The translations under genes and the position numbers were made by a program. Positions 16,166 through 24,618 of a DNA stretch of 64,000 nt are shown here, one piece after another. This stretch comes from VXMO01 sp965205915 (GTDB taxonomy: Bacteria > Chloroflexota > Dehalococcoidia > UBA6926): the NCBI GenBank assembly GCA_965205915.1, contig OZ242191.1:1-64000 (forward strand), in the 5' to 3' direction. The notes beneath the pieces are model-generated. The model saw only the letters and a list, made by a program, of their open reading frames with translations, did no database searches and had not been told where the DNA came from. Position 1 is the stretch's first letter. Every line of letters begins with the position of its first letter.

Positions 16166-17053
16166 TTAGGACACCTCCCACACGCGGGCTTTGCCGTCTG
16201 CGGCTGTTACTGCTAGCAGGTTGTTGTCCGGGCTGAATGCGGCTAGGTGGACGCCCTTGATTGGTAGCGGGAACTCCGCTAGCTGATCCAGAGTCGGTAG
16301 GGTGATTAGGCGGACACGTTTCTCTTCCATGACCGCGAGGCGGGACCCGTCCGGTGAGAGTTTGACGGATCGTGGCGCTTTTGAGGCGATGTCGTGCGTG
16401 GCGGACAGAGACCAGTCGCCTGTGTTCCAGATGCGAACCACGCCTTCGAAGTCCTGAGTCAGCAGGGTTTTGCCGTCTCCGCTCAGTTGCATGTGGCGAG
16501 CGGATTTGCCGTGGCCGGGCATCGTCGCGATGACTTCACCGGATTCCGCGTCCCATACAAGGGCATCGTCTCCTCCACCGGCTGAGAGGATTTTGGCGCC
16601 ATTATTGATGAATTCCACGTGGGAAACAATGCGGTAGGGGGACTTTAGAATGGCGGGGTTCTCGTCTGTGTCTTGGAGATTCCAGATGCGGATGGTGTTA
16701 TCGGTCGCGCCGGATGCCAGGCGTTTTCCGTCGGGCGTCCATGAGAGGCCCATTACCGTATTGCGATGACCCTTGAGAATTGCGGTGGGCGCGTTGGCGT
16801 CGGATTTCCAGATGCTGATTGTGCGGTCGGACGATGAGACGGCGAAGGTGTCGCCATCCGGGGCGAAAGCGATGTGGTTGGTGCTCTTCTTGTGGTGAAC
16901 GTATTGAGCGACTTCCTCCCATGAGGTCGTGTCGTAGGCGCGGATGAGGCCGCCGAAACCGCCAACGAGGAGTCGGTGGCCGTCCGGGGAGAAGGTGACC
17001 GCGTAGGCGTGGCCCTCGTAGGCGTCCAATTCAGCAATCAGCTGGTCTGTCAT
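16166..17053 (-). CDS. WD40-repeat protein
   Basis: 295 residues made almost entirely of WD40 blades: repeated FSPDGHRLLVGG, FAPDGDTFAVSSSDRTISIW, WTPDGKRLASGATDNTIRIW, VWDAESGEV, LSGDGKTLLTQ, LSPDGSRLAV and FSPDNNLLAVTAADGKARVW units at about 40-residue spacing, enough for a seven-bladed propeller. There is no signal peptide and no fused catalytic domain, so it is probably a cytoplasmic scaffold. ATG 17053 follows GGGAG; a GTG one codon upstream is also possible. Confidence 0.85.
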   Translation of the reverse strand: MTDQLIAELDAYEGHAYAVTFSPDGHRLLVGGFGGLIRAYDTTSWEEVAQYVHHKKSTNHIAFAPDGDTFAVSSSDRTISIWKSDANAPTAILKGHRNTVMGLSWTPDGKRLASGATDNTIRIWNLQDTDENPAILKSPYRIVSHVEFINNGAKILSAGGGDDALVWDAESGEVIATMPGHGKSARHMQLSGDGKTLLTQDFEGVVRIWNTGDWSLSATHDIASKAPRSVKLSPDGSRLAVMEEKRVRLITLPTLDQLAEFPLPIKGVHLAAFSPDNNLLAVTAADGKARVWEVS

Positions 17054-17156
17054 CACGTTCTCTCCCAGTGTCCGAATCAGGTGGATTGGGGGTTGTTGTT
17101 CTCAATCCAGAGTAGCGATTTCCGGGGCGGGGGGGAACCATGGGTCGCAATGCAAC

Positions 17157-17171
17157 TACACTGGGAACATG
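17157..17171 (+). promoter_or_regulatory. leaderless-type promoter of the TGA-containing methyltransferase (TACACT-N6-ATG)
   Basis: TACACT at 17157-17162 is followed by exactly six bases and the ATG at 17169. There is no Shine-Dalgarno. The same geometry is found before proS, purC, tatB, a Yip1-like gene, vapB and the DUF971 gene. Confidence 0.5.
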
Positions 17172-17840
17172 GCTATGCGAGATGACGACGATTGTTGCGG
17201 ACCGGTCAGCGTCAATGGGCTAAGTGAGCAGTTCGGCAAGGGGTATTCTTCCGGGCAGTTGGAGGGATACCGCAAGAACGGGCTTGGGGTGCGGGCGCTG
17301 GTGCTTGTCGAGTTTCTCCAGGAACGAGGACTTGAGGGCAAGACCGTTCTTGATATCGGGAGCGGGATTGGCGCGCTGCATATGGAGTTGCTATTGGCGG
17401 GGGCGGAGACGGCCACCGGCGTGGATGCGTCTCCGACGAATATTGCCGCGGCACGGGAACTCGCAGACGAGATGGGGATGGCGGACAGGGTAGAGGAGCG
17501 GCAGGGGGATTTTGTTGAGTTGAAGGATGGAATTCCCGCTGCGGATATCGTGACGCTTGACCGCGCCATTTGATGTTACCCCTCTGTCCAGCAGTTGCTG
17601 GCCGCTTCCGGCGCGCACTCTCGCGGTTTCCTGGCCTTGACGATGCCGAAGCGGTCGCTGTGGATGCGTGTGGGTATTAGGGTGATCAATGTGGGGCTTA
17701 CTGTCGCGCGGAAGAAGTTCCGCGTCTATGATCACTCGCCAACTCTTATAGATGAGACGCTACACCGTGTTGGTTTGCGCAAGGTGTTTCAGCGTCCGGC
17801 GGGGTTGTGGGAGGCGCGGGTTTATGAGCGGGAAGGGTAG
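17169..17840 (+). CDS. class I SAM-dependent methyltransferase with in-frame TGA (candidate selenocysteine 135)
   Basis: The frame is open for 223 codons except for one TGA at 17571-17573. The N-terminus has a CC pair (residues 9-10). The SAM site is KTVLDIGSGIGALHMELL (about 57-74) with the acidic end of strand 2 in GVDAS. Before the TGA the frame reads ADIVTLDRAI, and immediately after it CYPSVQQLLAAS. In the family as I recall it this stretch is RVVCCYPD, so the TGA replaces the first Cys of the pair. Downstream sequence to 17840 keeps family-like coding with no further lesion. A hairpin follows the TGA (separate entry). Options are a selenoprotein, a fresh nonsense mutation, or a sequencing error. 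The substrate is unknown; clustered thiol/selenol residues would fit a metalloid or thiol acceptor, but that is speculation. Confidence 0.72.
17574..17604 (+). promoter_or_regulatory. candidate bacterial SECIS hairpin after TGA 17571
   Basis: CCAGC (17588-17592), loop AGTT (17593-17596), GCTGG (17597-17601), with a G-C and a G-T pair below a one-base mismatch. Nineteen bases lie between the TGA and the loop, and G is the second loop base. This fits the published loose consensus for bacterial selenocysteine insertion elements (loop 16-37 nt from UGA, short stem, G among the first two loop bases). Confidence 0.45.
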
Positions 17841-17847
17841 GCGCGTC

Positions 17848-18411
17848 TTACTGACGCCGGCGTTGGACCTGGTTCATGAAGTCCTGGTTGATTTGTTGAC
17901 GCATATCCACTTGTTCAATGAGGGAACTGGAAACAGAAGAGATGCCACTTGTCGGTTCCATACCTCCATGGAACAACCACACGATTACGCCTTCCCTCTG
18001 GGCTTCAACCACAGCGGGAGCCAGGTCGCTGTCGCCTGCAATGATCGCCATATGAGTGATGAGACGCTTTGTACTCAGCAGGGCGATGTCTAGTCCCAGC
18101 AAGACGTCGACTTGCTTTTGTTGAAAAATGGGCCGTCGATTGGAGTCTCGGCCGCGATACGCCACCCAGCCCTCTCGAACATCGTATTTTGGTAGTCGCC
18201 GCAAGAAACTGAAGAATCGTTCCTTTTCAGCCCGCCTCTTCGAATCATCAGCCGTAGGATTGTTGGGCATATACGGAAGAGCATCATAGAAATACGTGCG
18301 GAGAAGATCCAAGGGTTCGGATGCATCTGAGGCAACGATGTCCCTGATACGATTCGGCAGGACACCGTAATCCACAGAGGCCGCAAAGTTGTCTCTGGCC
18401 ACTCTCTGCAA
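17848..18411 (-). CDS. NYN-domain (PIN-like nuclease) protein with damaged 5' end
   Basis: 187 residues from TTG 18411. The NYN/DUF88 fold is recognisable from VDVLLGLDIALLSTKR (about 106-121) and the acidic MAIIAGDSDLAPAVVEA block (about 126-142), which supply metal-binding Asp residues of this RNase superfamily. The first conserved motif, LAILIDGEYLQR, is encoded in frame upstream (to about 18443), yet no ATG, GTG or TTG exists upstream of it before a stop. The true start therefore seems lost or non-canonical. A perfect 20-bp inverted repeat lies immediately upstream. If translation starts at TTG 18411 the first catalytic Asp is missing. Confidence 0.7.
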   Translation of the reverse strand: MQRVARDNFAASVDYGVLPNRIRDIVASDASEPLDLLRTYFYDALPYMPNNPTADDSKRRAEKERFFSFLRRLPKYDVREGWVAYRGRDSNRRPIFQQKQVDVLLGLDIALLSTKRLITHMAIIAGDSDLAPAVVEAQREGVIVWLFHGGMEPTSGISSVSSSLIEQVDMRQQINQDFMNQVQRRRQ

Positions 18412-18466
18412 GTATTCTCCATCTATGAGAATTGCTAGCCTAGCTATCTTGCAGCGGCCTCCATAA

Positions 18467-18509
18467 ATCCTGTAAAGAACCGGGGGAAGCCCCCGGTTCT
18501 TTACAGGAT
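18467..18509. repeat. perfect 20-bp inverted repeat with 3-base loop
   Basis: Left arm 18467-18486 and right arm 18490-18509 are exact reverse complements around AAG. Arms start ATCCTGTAAAGAACC and end in five G (or C). It lies between the end of mdh and the start of the NYN gene, both on the reverse strand. It could terminate mdh transcription, although no U-run follows, or be a small mobile palindrome. Confidence 0.85.
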
Positions 18510-18606
18510 ATTACCCTGCGCATCCCGTACCACTCGAGGTGGGGGGAAGACAGGGGATATAATGTTCTACTTTACTGCCTCGGTATCGCTTGGTCAAGTA
18601 GATCAT

Positions 18607-19539
18607 CTAGGCCAGGTTGGCCATTGCTTCTACCAGTTCGTTTACGGCTTCGAGGGATTTCTGGAAGCCCGCTTGCTCCTCGTCCGTTAGCTCAAGCTCA
18701 ATGACTCGCTCTACGCCGTTTTCGCCGAGGATAACGGGGACGCCTATGAATACTCCGGAGACGCCGTATTCACCATCGAGGTAGGCGGCGGCGGGTAGGA
18801 TGCGGCGCTTGTCCAACAAAATGGAATCTACCATTTGCAGGACGGCGGCGGAGGGGGCGTAGAAAGCGGAGCCAGTTTTAAGGAGGCTGACGATTTCACC
18901 ACCACCATCGCGGGTCCTTTGGACAATGGCCTCAACGCGATCCTGTGGTAGCCATTTCTCAAGGGGGATTCCGCCGACGGTGGTGTAACGGACTAGCGGA
19001 ACCATGGTGTCGCCGTGTCCGCCGAGCACGTATGCCTGTACATCTTCTACAGATACGTTTAGTTCTTGTGCAATGAAGGTACGCATTCGGGCGGTGTCGA
19101 GAACGCCGGCCATGCCCACGACTCGCTCCTTTGGGAAGCCGGAGAGTTTGTGGGCGTGGTAGACCATTGCATCAAGGGGATTTGATACTATGAGAAGGAT
19201 GGAGTCGGGGGAATTAGCTACGACTTCGCTGACGACACTGCTCATTATTCCCATGTTTGTGCGCAGGAGATCGTCGCGGGTCATGCCGGGGCGACGGGCG
19301 ATACCGGCGGTGATGACGACGACATCGGAGTTGGCCGTTGGCTGATAGGAATTGGCGCCCGTGACGGCGGAATCATATCCGAGAATCGGGCCGCTCTGCG
19401 CGAGGTCAAGAGCTTTTCCTTGAGGCATTCCCTCAACTACGTCTACCAGAACTACATCTGCGTAGTCGCGTTCGGCTATTCGCTGCGCTGCTGTTGCGCC
19501 AACGTTTCCGCCACCTACCACCGTTACTTTCTTGCGCAT
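18607..19539 (-). CDS. mdh: malate dehydrogenase
   Basis: NAD-dependent malate/oxaloacetate interconversion. The start is ATG 19539 (MRKKVTVVGGGNVGATAAQ) with AAAGG upstream, giving 310 residues; the open frame further upstream is non-homologous. It is the LDH-like MDH type. The NAD loop is GGGNVGATAA, the substrate-binding arginines are in GIARRPGMTRDDLL (about 81-94), and VLDTARMRTFIA and the catalytic His in LGGHGDTMVP (about 174-183) follow. It lies 55 bp downstream of isocitrate dehydrogenase, so two TCA-cycle enzymes are adjacent. Confidence 0.95.
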   Translation of the reverse strand: MRKKVTVVGGGNVGATAAQRIAERDYADVVLVDVVEGMPQGKALDLAQSGPILGYDSAVTGANSYQPTANSDVVVITAGIARRPGMTRDDLLRTNMGIMSSVVSEVVANSPDSILLIVSNPLDAMVYHAHKLSGFPKERVVGMAGVLDTARMRTFIAQELNVSVEDVQAYVLGGHGDTMVPLVRYTTVGGIPLEKWLPQDRVEAIVQRTRDGGGEIVSLLKTGSAFYAPSAAVLQMVDSILLDKRRILPAAAYLDGEYGVSGVFIGVPVILGENGVERVIELELTDEEQAGFQKSLEAVNELVEAMANLA

Positions 19540-19594
19540 GATTTGCCTTTCGTTTGTCGTCAGAAGTTCGGGTTCGTTTTGAAATTGTTCGCCG

Positions 19595-20689
19595 CTAGTT
19601 TCGCTTGCCGGATTGCATCTTAGCGATAATGGCGTCGGCCATTTCCTGCGTTCCGACTGCGGACGGGTCATCGCGATCCGTCTTGAAATCGTATGTGACG
19701 TCCTTACCTTCACGGATGACTTCCGCGACTGCGCCTTCGACGCGTTCGGCGGTTTCCTTCTCACCGAGGTGACGCAGCATGAGCGCGCCGGTTAGGATCG
19801 TGGCGGTTGGATTTACGCGATTCTGGCCGGCGTAGCGAGGCGCGGAGCCGTGCACAGGTTCGAAAACTGCACCATTCTCTCCGATGTTGCCACCGGGCGC
19901 GAGGCCAAGACCGCCTACCAAACCGGCGCAGAGGTCGGAGATGATGTCGCCGTAGAGGTTTGGCAATACGAGAACATCGTACTCCTCGGGGCGGGAGACC
20001 ATCTGCATGCTGAGGTTATCGACAATGCGGTCGTTGAACTCAATGTCCGGATAGTCTTTGGCGACGCTCTGCGCGACTTCAAGGAAAAGGCCGTCTGAGA
20101 ACTTCATGATGTTGGCCTTGTGGACGGCGGTGACGAGCTTGCGGTTGTTGGCTTTCGCATACTCGAAAGCGAACCTGACGATGCGCTCGCTGCCGGTGAC
20201 GGAAATTGGCTTAATGGAGATTGCGGAGTCCTCACGGATGGGTTGGCCGGAGGCTTTGCGCAGGAACTCAATTACCTCTGCTGTGCCTTCTGCGCCCTTT
20301 TCAAATTCTACGCCGGCGTAGAGGTCTTCCGTGTTTTCTCGAACGATTACGAGGTCGACGTTCGTGTAGCGGGACCGGACGCCGGGGTAGCTCTTGGAGG
20401 GACGCAGGTTGGCATAAAGGTCCAGCGCTTTGCGGAGTGCGACATTTGCGCTACGGAATCCCGTGCCGACGGGCGTTGTGAGCGGGCCCTTGATGCCGAC
20501 TTTGTTCTTGCGAATAGAGTCAAGGACGCGATCGGGGATGAGCTCTCCCTCGCGCTCAAGGACGGCCTCGCCGGCCTCCTGAACATCCCAGTTGAATTCG
20601 ATTCCCGTGGACTCCAGAACGCGGCGCATTGCGCCCGATACTTCAGGTCCAATTCCATCGCCCGGAATGAGTGTGATGTCGTACGCCAT
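19595..20689 (-). CDS. isocitrate/isopropylmalate-family dehydrogenase, probably NAD-dependent isocitrate dehydrogenase
   Basis: 364-residue beta-decarboxylating dehydrogenase. Seen are LIPGDGIGPEV (N-terminus), the phospho-substrate loop PVGTGFRSANVALRKALDLY with an isocitrate-type Ser-Asn context, RENTEDLYAGVE (about 118-129), TAVHKANIMKFSDGLF with the catalytic Lys, the metal-binding Asp in NLYGDIISDL, and GSAPRYAGQNRVNP. The length and lack of the long C-terminal region of NADP-IDH suggest the NAD type; homoisocitrate dehydrogenase is the main alternative. ATG 20689. Confidence 0.88.
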   Translation of the reverse strand: MAYDITLIPGDGIGPEVSGAMRRVLESTGIEFNWDVQEAGEAVLEREGELIPDRVLDSIRKNKVGIKGPLTTPVGTGFRSANVALRKALDLYANLRPSKSYPGVRSRYTNVDLVIVRENTEDLYAGVEFEKGAEGTAEVIEFLRKASGQPIREDSAISIKPISVTGSERIVRFAFEYAKANNRKLVTAVHKANIMKFSDGLFLEVAQSVAKDYPDIEFNDRIVDNLSMQMVSRPEEYDVLVLPNLYGDIISDLCAGLVGGLGLAPGGNIGENGAVFEPVHGSAPRYAGQNRVNPTATILTGALMLRHLGEKETAERVEGAVAEVIREGKDVTYDFKTDRDDPSAVGTQEMADAIIAKMQSGKRN

Positions 20690-20874
20690 CGTGGTTTCTA
20701 CCCCCTCTCGATCATCAATCGAGCCTATTTTCCTTGTGCCTCAAAATATTGCGTGAATGCATGGTCATGATAGCTACATTGATTGTGATAAAAGTAACGA
20801 GCGAGCGGGCGTTAAACGCAAAAAGGGGTCATTTGGGGGCCTTTTGAGCGTCATACGGGCGGTTCTTCTCATGA

Positions 20875-22779
20875 TCACTGCGGCGGACCGATGACCGCGA
20901 GGATGTCACCGCGGGCGACGCGGTCTCCGGCTGCGCGAGGGAGCTCAAGGATTACGCCGGCGGCGGGGGAGGGGAGCATGTTCTGCATCTTCATGGCCTC
21001 GATAACGACGAGCGTGTCACCGGCCTTGACTGTCTGACCGATCTCGACCTCGTGACGAATGACGAGGCCGGGCATGGGCGATGTGAGGAGAGCGCCGCCC
21101 TCGGGGGCGTTTTGCATAGAGGGTGTGGCGGCGTCCGGGGCGGGCGGGGGAGGCTGGGCCATTCGCGAGCTGCCTCCGCGCGGGGCCATTGGCCTGACAC
21201 GGGCGCTTGACTGACCGTCCGCCGGATCGACCACGACCTGGAAGCGTTCCGTGCCGACGTGGACATTGAACGTGCGCGCCGCGGCGCTGAGGTCAGCGGG
21301 CGGCGTGCCGGTTGCGGGCGCGGCATCAGCGGTGGGAGGTCGGTAGTCGGGGCTGACGTCCGGCGGCGGCTCTTCGAGGCCGTACTTCCATCGGAGGAAA
21401 CGCAGGCCGGTCACGGGATAGAGGGCGTAGATGAGGACATCGCCGTCGTTCTTGGCGATCTCCTTTGTGGCCTCACGGGCGGCGTCCATCTCCGGATCAA
21501 GGATATCGGCGGGGCGGCCTTTCGTGGGTCGGGTTCCACGCTCGTAGCCCTTGAGGGCGATCTTCTGGACGGCTTTGTCCATGGGCAGGGGCGGCTGGCC
21601 GTAGAGGCCGTACGCGTAGTCCTTGACCTGCTGGCTGACCAATTCATATCGGCCAAAGAGGACGTTCTGGACGGCCTGGATACCCACAATCTGGCTTGTC
21701 GGTGTGACGAGCGGCGGGTAGCCAAGGTCTTTGCGTGTTTGTGGCAGTTCTTCAAGCACCTCCGGCAGGCGGTCGAGGGCGTCGGCCTCGGCGAGTTGGG
21801 AGACGAGGTTTGAGGTCATGCCGCCGGGCACCTGGTGGGTGAGCACGCCGGTGTCGATGATGCTGAACTTCTTTGTGTCGAGCAGGTGCATGTATTTCTC
21901 TTGCAGGATCTGCTCGAGACGGTCGCTGGCCGCGATGAGGCGGTCGAGATCAATGCCGGTGTCGCGGGGCGTGCCCTCGAGGGCGACGACGAGCGGCTCC
22001 GTTGCGGGGTGGGCGGTGCGGAAGGCGAGCGGAGAAAGGTCGGTATCGACGATATCGACGCCCGCCTCGATTGCCTTGAGCTGGGTCATCTGGCCGAGGC
22101 CGGACGTGTAGTGGGTGTGCAGGTGGATTGGAATTGAGACTGCGTCCTTGAGGGCGCTGATGAGATCGTAGGCGTCATAGGGCGCGAGCAGGGCGGCCAT
22201 GTCCTTGACGCAGAGGGAGTGCGCGCCCATCTTCTCGATTTCCTTCGCCTTCTTGACGAAGTAGTCGCGGGTGAAAACGGGGCCGCCCATGTGCCGCTCC
22301 GTGACGGAGTAGCAAACGGTTCCCTGGATGTGCTTGCCGCTGGCGGCGATGGCTTCAAAGGCCGTTTCAAAGTTGCGGGTGTCGTTGAGGGCGTCAAATA
22401 CGCGAAAGATGTCGATGCCGACTTCAGCGGCCTCCCGGACAAAGGCATGAACGACATCATCGGGGTAGTTGCGGTAGCCGACGAGGTTCTGGCCGCGCAG
22501 CAGCATCATAAACGGGGTGCGGGGGGCGGCCGACTTGAGGAGTCGGACGCGCTCCCACGGATCCTCATTTAGGAACCGTGTCATCACATCGAATGTTGCG
22601 CCGCCCCAAACCTCGAAGGCGTGGAAGCCAACATCGTCCAACATGCGGATGATCTCGAGGATGTCGGGCGTCCTCATGCGCGTGGCGAGGATGGACTGGT
22701 GGCCATCGCGCAGGGTGATGTCCGTGATGCCGACGGGCGAGGCGTTGGCTGCAAAGGGGCTTGCGCCGTTCATTGTCAT
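20875..22779 (-). CDS. OadA/pyruvate carboxylase subunit B-type carboxyltransferase with C-terminal biotinyl domain
   Basis: 634 residues from ATG 22779 (GGGGAG upstream). The N-terminal carboxyltransferase TIM barrel has ITDITLRDGHQSILATRMRT (about 16-35), FDALNDTRN, the carboxylated-lysine region CVKDMAALL and the metal ligands HLHTHYTSG. A Pro/Ala linker (about 465-560) leads to a biotinyl domain with the biotinylation motif EAMKMQN (about 600-606). Pyruvate/oxaloacetate is the expected acid substrate. It overlaps the upstream small gene by one base (TGATG). With the adjacent acyl-CoA carboxyltransferase gene it resembles the 5S plus 1.3S parts of methylmalonyl-CoA:pyruvate transcarboxylase. 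Confidence 0.9.
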   Translation of the reverse strand: MTMNGASPFAANASPVGITDITLRDGHQSILATRMRTPDILEIIRMLDDVGFHAFEVWGGATFDVMTRFLNEDPWERVRLLKSAAPRTPFMMLLRGQNLVGYRNYPDDVVHAFVREAAEVGIDIFRVFDALNDTRNFETAFEAIAASGKHIQGTVCYSVTERHMGGPVFTRDYFVKKAKEIEKMGAHSLCVKDMAALLAPYDAYDLISALKDAVSIPIHLHTHYTSGLGQMTQLKAIEAGVDIVDTDLSPLAFRTAHPATEPLVVALEGTPRDTGIDLDRLIAASDRLEQILQEKYMHLLDTKKFSIIDTGVLTHQVPGGMTSNLVSQLAEADALDRLPEVLEELPQTRKDLGYPPLVTPTSQIVGIQAVQNVLFGRYELVSQQVKDYAYGLYGQPPLPMDKAVQKIALKGYERGTRPTKGRPADILDPEMDAAREATKEIAKNDGDVLIYALYPVTGLRFLRWKYGLEEPPPDVSPDYRPPTADAAPATGTPPADLSAAARTFNVHVGTERFQVVVDPADGQSSARVRPMAPRGGSSRMAQPPPPAPDAATPSMQNAPEGGALLTSPMPGLVIRHEVEIGQTVKAGDTLVVIEAMKMQNMLPSPAAGVILELPRAAGDRVARGDILAVIGPPQ

Positions 22780-23009
22780 CAGGATGTTCTCCCCGGAAAG
22801 CCGGACACATCGCGCCTGCGGAAGGGCAGGGCTTGCTGAGTCCGATTGGTGGCATAGCGCATGCTCATCTGCATGCGGCGACCGCGAGCGCGCCACGCGT
22901 CCGTAGAGGAGGATGCGAGGTTGCGTATGGGGATTTCGTCCTGTTCATACGCCTCGATAGCCGCGATGATCGCGGCGCGCAGGCTTTCGCTGATGCCGTC
23001 TGAAGTCAT
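22779..23009 (-). CDS. small conserved carboxylase-associated protein
   Basis: 76 residues, ATG 23009. An N-terminal helix (SESLRAAIIAAIEAYEQDE) is followed by a basic tail containing STDAWRARGRRMQM. Similar short proteins commonly sit between acyl-CoA carboxyltransferase and biotin-protein genes and resemble the soluble part of OadG-type gamma subunits, probably helping assembly. There is no membrane segment here. Its stop overlaps the OadA-like start, and it follows the carboxyltransferase gene by 30 bp. Confidence 0.7.
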   Translation of the reverse strand: MTSDGISESLRAAIIAAIEAYEQDEIPIRNLASSSTDAWRARGRRMQMSMRYATNRTQQALPFRRRDVSGFPGRTS

Positions 23010-23039
23010 GTTTTTTCTTGGTTCGCTCCGCGCCGGGAC

Positions 23040-24590
23040 CTAGAGAGGGATATTCCCGTGCTTGCGGGGCGGCATTGTGTCTCGTTTATTTCGCAGCATA
23101 CCAAGGGCGCGAATGATGAGTTTGCGGGTGTCCGCGGGATCGATCACGTCCTCGATGTAGCCTCGTGAGGCTGCAATATAGGGATTGAGGAATTGTTCTT
23201 TGTATTCCTCGATGGCTCGCTGGCGCTCTTCATCAGGGTTTTCGGCGCTGCGGATGCGGTCACGGAAGATGATGTCCGCCGCGCCCTCAGAGCCCATGAC
23301 GGCCATCTCCGCGCCCGGCCACGCGTAGCCGATGTCTCCTCTGAGCATCTGGGAGGACATGACAAGGAATGCGCCGCCGTAGGATTTGCGAGTGACGACG
23401 CTGACCTTGGGAACGGTGGCTTCGGCGTAGGCGTAGAGGAGTTTTGCGCCGTGCGTGATGATGCCGCTGTGCTCCTGCTCAACGCCTGGCAGGTAGCCGG
23501 GAACGTCCGTCAGGGTGACGATGGGGATGTTGAAGGCATCGCAGAATCGGACGAATCGGGCGGCTTTGATGGCGGCGTTGATATCGAGCGTGCCGGCGAG
23601 AACCATCGGTTGCTGGGCGACGATGCCGGTTGAGCGTCCGTTGAATCGGGCGAAACCGACGACGATGTTGGCGGCCCATCGAGCGTGAACCTCAAGGAAC
23701 TCGCTCGAATCGACGAGGCAATGAATAACATCGCGGACATCGTAGGGTTCATTCGGATTCACGGGAACCACCTCGCGCAGTTCAGGGCAGAGGCGGTCGG
23801 CGGGATCGTCCGTGGAGAACTCGGGCGCGTCCTCCTCGTTGTTGGAGGGCATGAAGCTGAGGAGTTCGCGCGCGAGGTCGAGACATTCGTCCTCGCCCTG
23901 GGCGGCGAAGTGGGCGACGCCGCTCTGGGTGGTGTGGGTGGTGGCGCCGCCGAGTTGCTCGTGCGTGACGACCTCACCTGTTACGGCGCGAATGACATCC
24001 GGGCCGGTGATGTACATCTGACCGACGCCGTCTTCCATGATGATGAAATCGGTGATGGCAGGGCTGTAGACCGCGCCGCCGGCGGAGGGGCCCATGATGA
24101 GGCTGATCTGTGGGACGACGCCGGAGGTGAGGACGTTGCGGACGAAGACGTTGCCGTAACCGGCGAGGCTGTCCACGCCCTCCTGGATGCGCGCGCCGCC
24201 TGAGTCCATGATGCCGATGATTGGCGCGCCGGTCTTCATGGCCATGTCCTGGACCTTGTTGATTTTGCGGGCGGCGGTGAGGGAGAGGGTGCCGCCGAGC
24301 ACGGTGAAATCAAAGGCGTAGATGAAGACGGTTCGGCCATCGATTGTGCCGTAGCCCGTCACGACGGAATCGCCGGGGACCTTGCGGTCGGCGAGGCCAA
24401 ACTCAAGGACGTTGTGGGCGGTGAGGGCGTCCAGTTCGACGAAAGAGTCGGGGTCATATAGGCGTTCGACACGCTCATGCGCGGTTAATTTTCCGCGCGC
24501 GTGCTGACGCTCCACGGCTGCGGCACCGCCACCGGCACGCGAGGCCTCGTGGCGCTTGGCAAGCTCATCGAGCTTTTGGTCCATGCTCAT
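23040..24590 (-). CDS. acyl-CoA carboxylase carboxyltransferase subunit (PccB/MmdA/transcarboxylase 12S family)
   Basis: 516 residues, the usual size of PccB/12S proteins. Two crotonase-like halves are visible: GTLSLTAARKINKVQDMA and the oxyanion segment IGIMDSGGARIQEGVDSLAGY (about 119-139), MGPSAGGAVYSPAITDF, and in the second half TDVPGYLPGVEQEHSGIITHGAKLLYAY, RKSYGGAFLVM and AWPGAEMAVMG. It transfers CO2 between biotin and an acyl-CoA, most likely propionyl/methylmalonyl-CoA. It is first in a three-gene unit with the small protein and the OadA-like biotin protein. A TAGACT hexamer lies 10 bases before the ATG. Confidence 0.92.
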   Translation of the reverse strand: MSMDQKLDELAKRHEASRAGGGAAAVERQHARGKLTAHERVERLYDPDSFVELDALTAHNVLEFGLADRKVPGDSVVTGYGTIDGRTVFIYAFDFTVLGGTLSLTAARKINKVQDMAMKTGAPIIGIMDSGGARIQEGVDSLAGYGNVFVRNVLTSGVVPQISLIMGPSAGGAVYSPAITDFIIMEDGVGQMYITGPDVIRAVTGEVVTHEQLGGATTHTTQSGVAHFAAQGEDECLDLARELLSFMPSNNEEDAPEFSTDDPADRLCPELREVVPVNPNEPYDVRDVIHCLVDSSEFLEVHARWAANIVVGFARFNGRSTGIVAQQPMVLAGTLDINAAIKAARFVRFCDAFNIPIVTLTDVPGYLPGVEQEHSGIITHGAKLLYAYAEATVPKVSVVTRKSYGGAFLVMSSQMLRGDIGYAWPGAEMAVMGSEGAADIIFRDRIRSAENPDEERQRAIEEYKEQFLNPYIAASRGYIEDVIDPADTRKLIIRALGMLRNKRDTMPPRKHGNIPL

Positions 24591-24618
24591 GGGCTGGTTC
24601 AGTCTACCCCCGAAATGC

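Noticed and set aside
20690..20874. Riboswitch or small RNA in the gap between the OadA-like gene and isocitrate dehydrogenase
   Set aside because: Only a weak AAAAGG/CCTTTT pairing is seen; no known riboswitch core.
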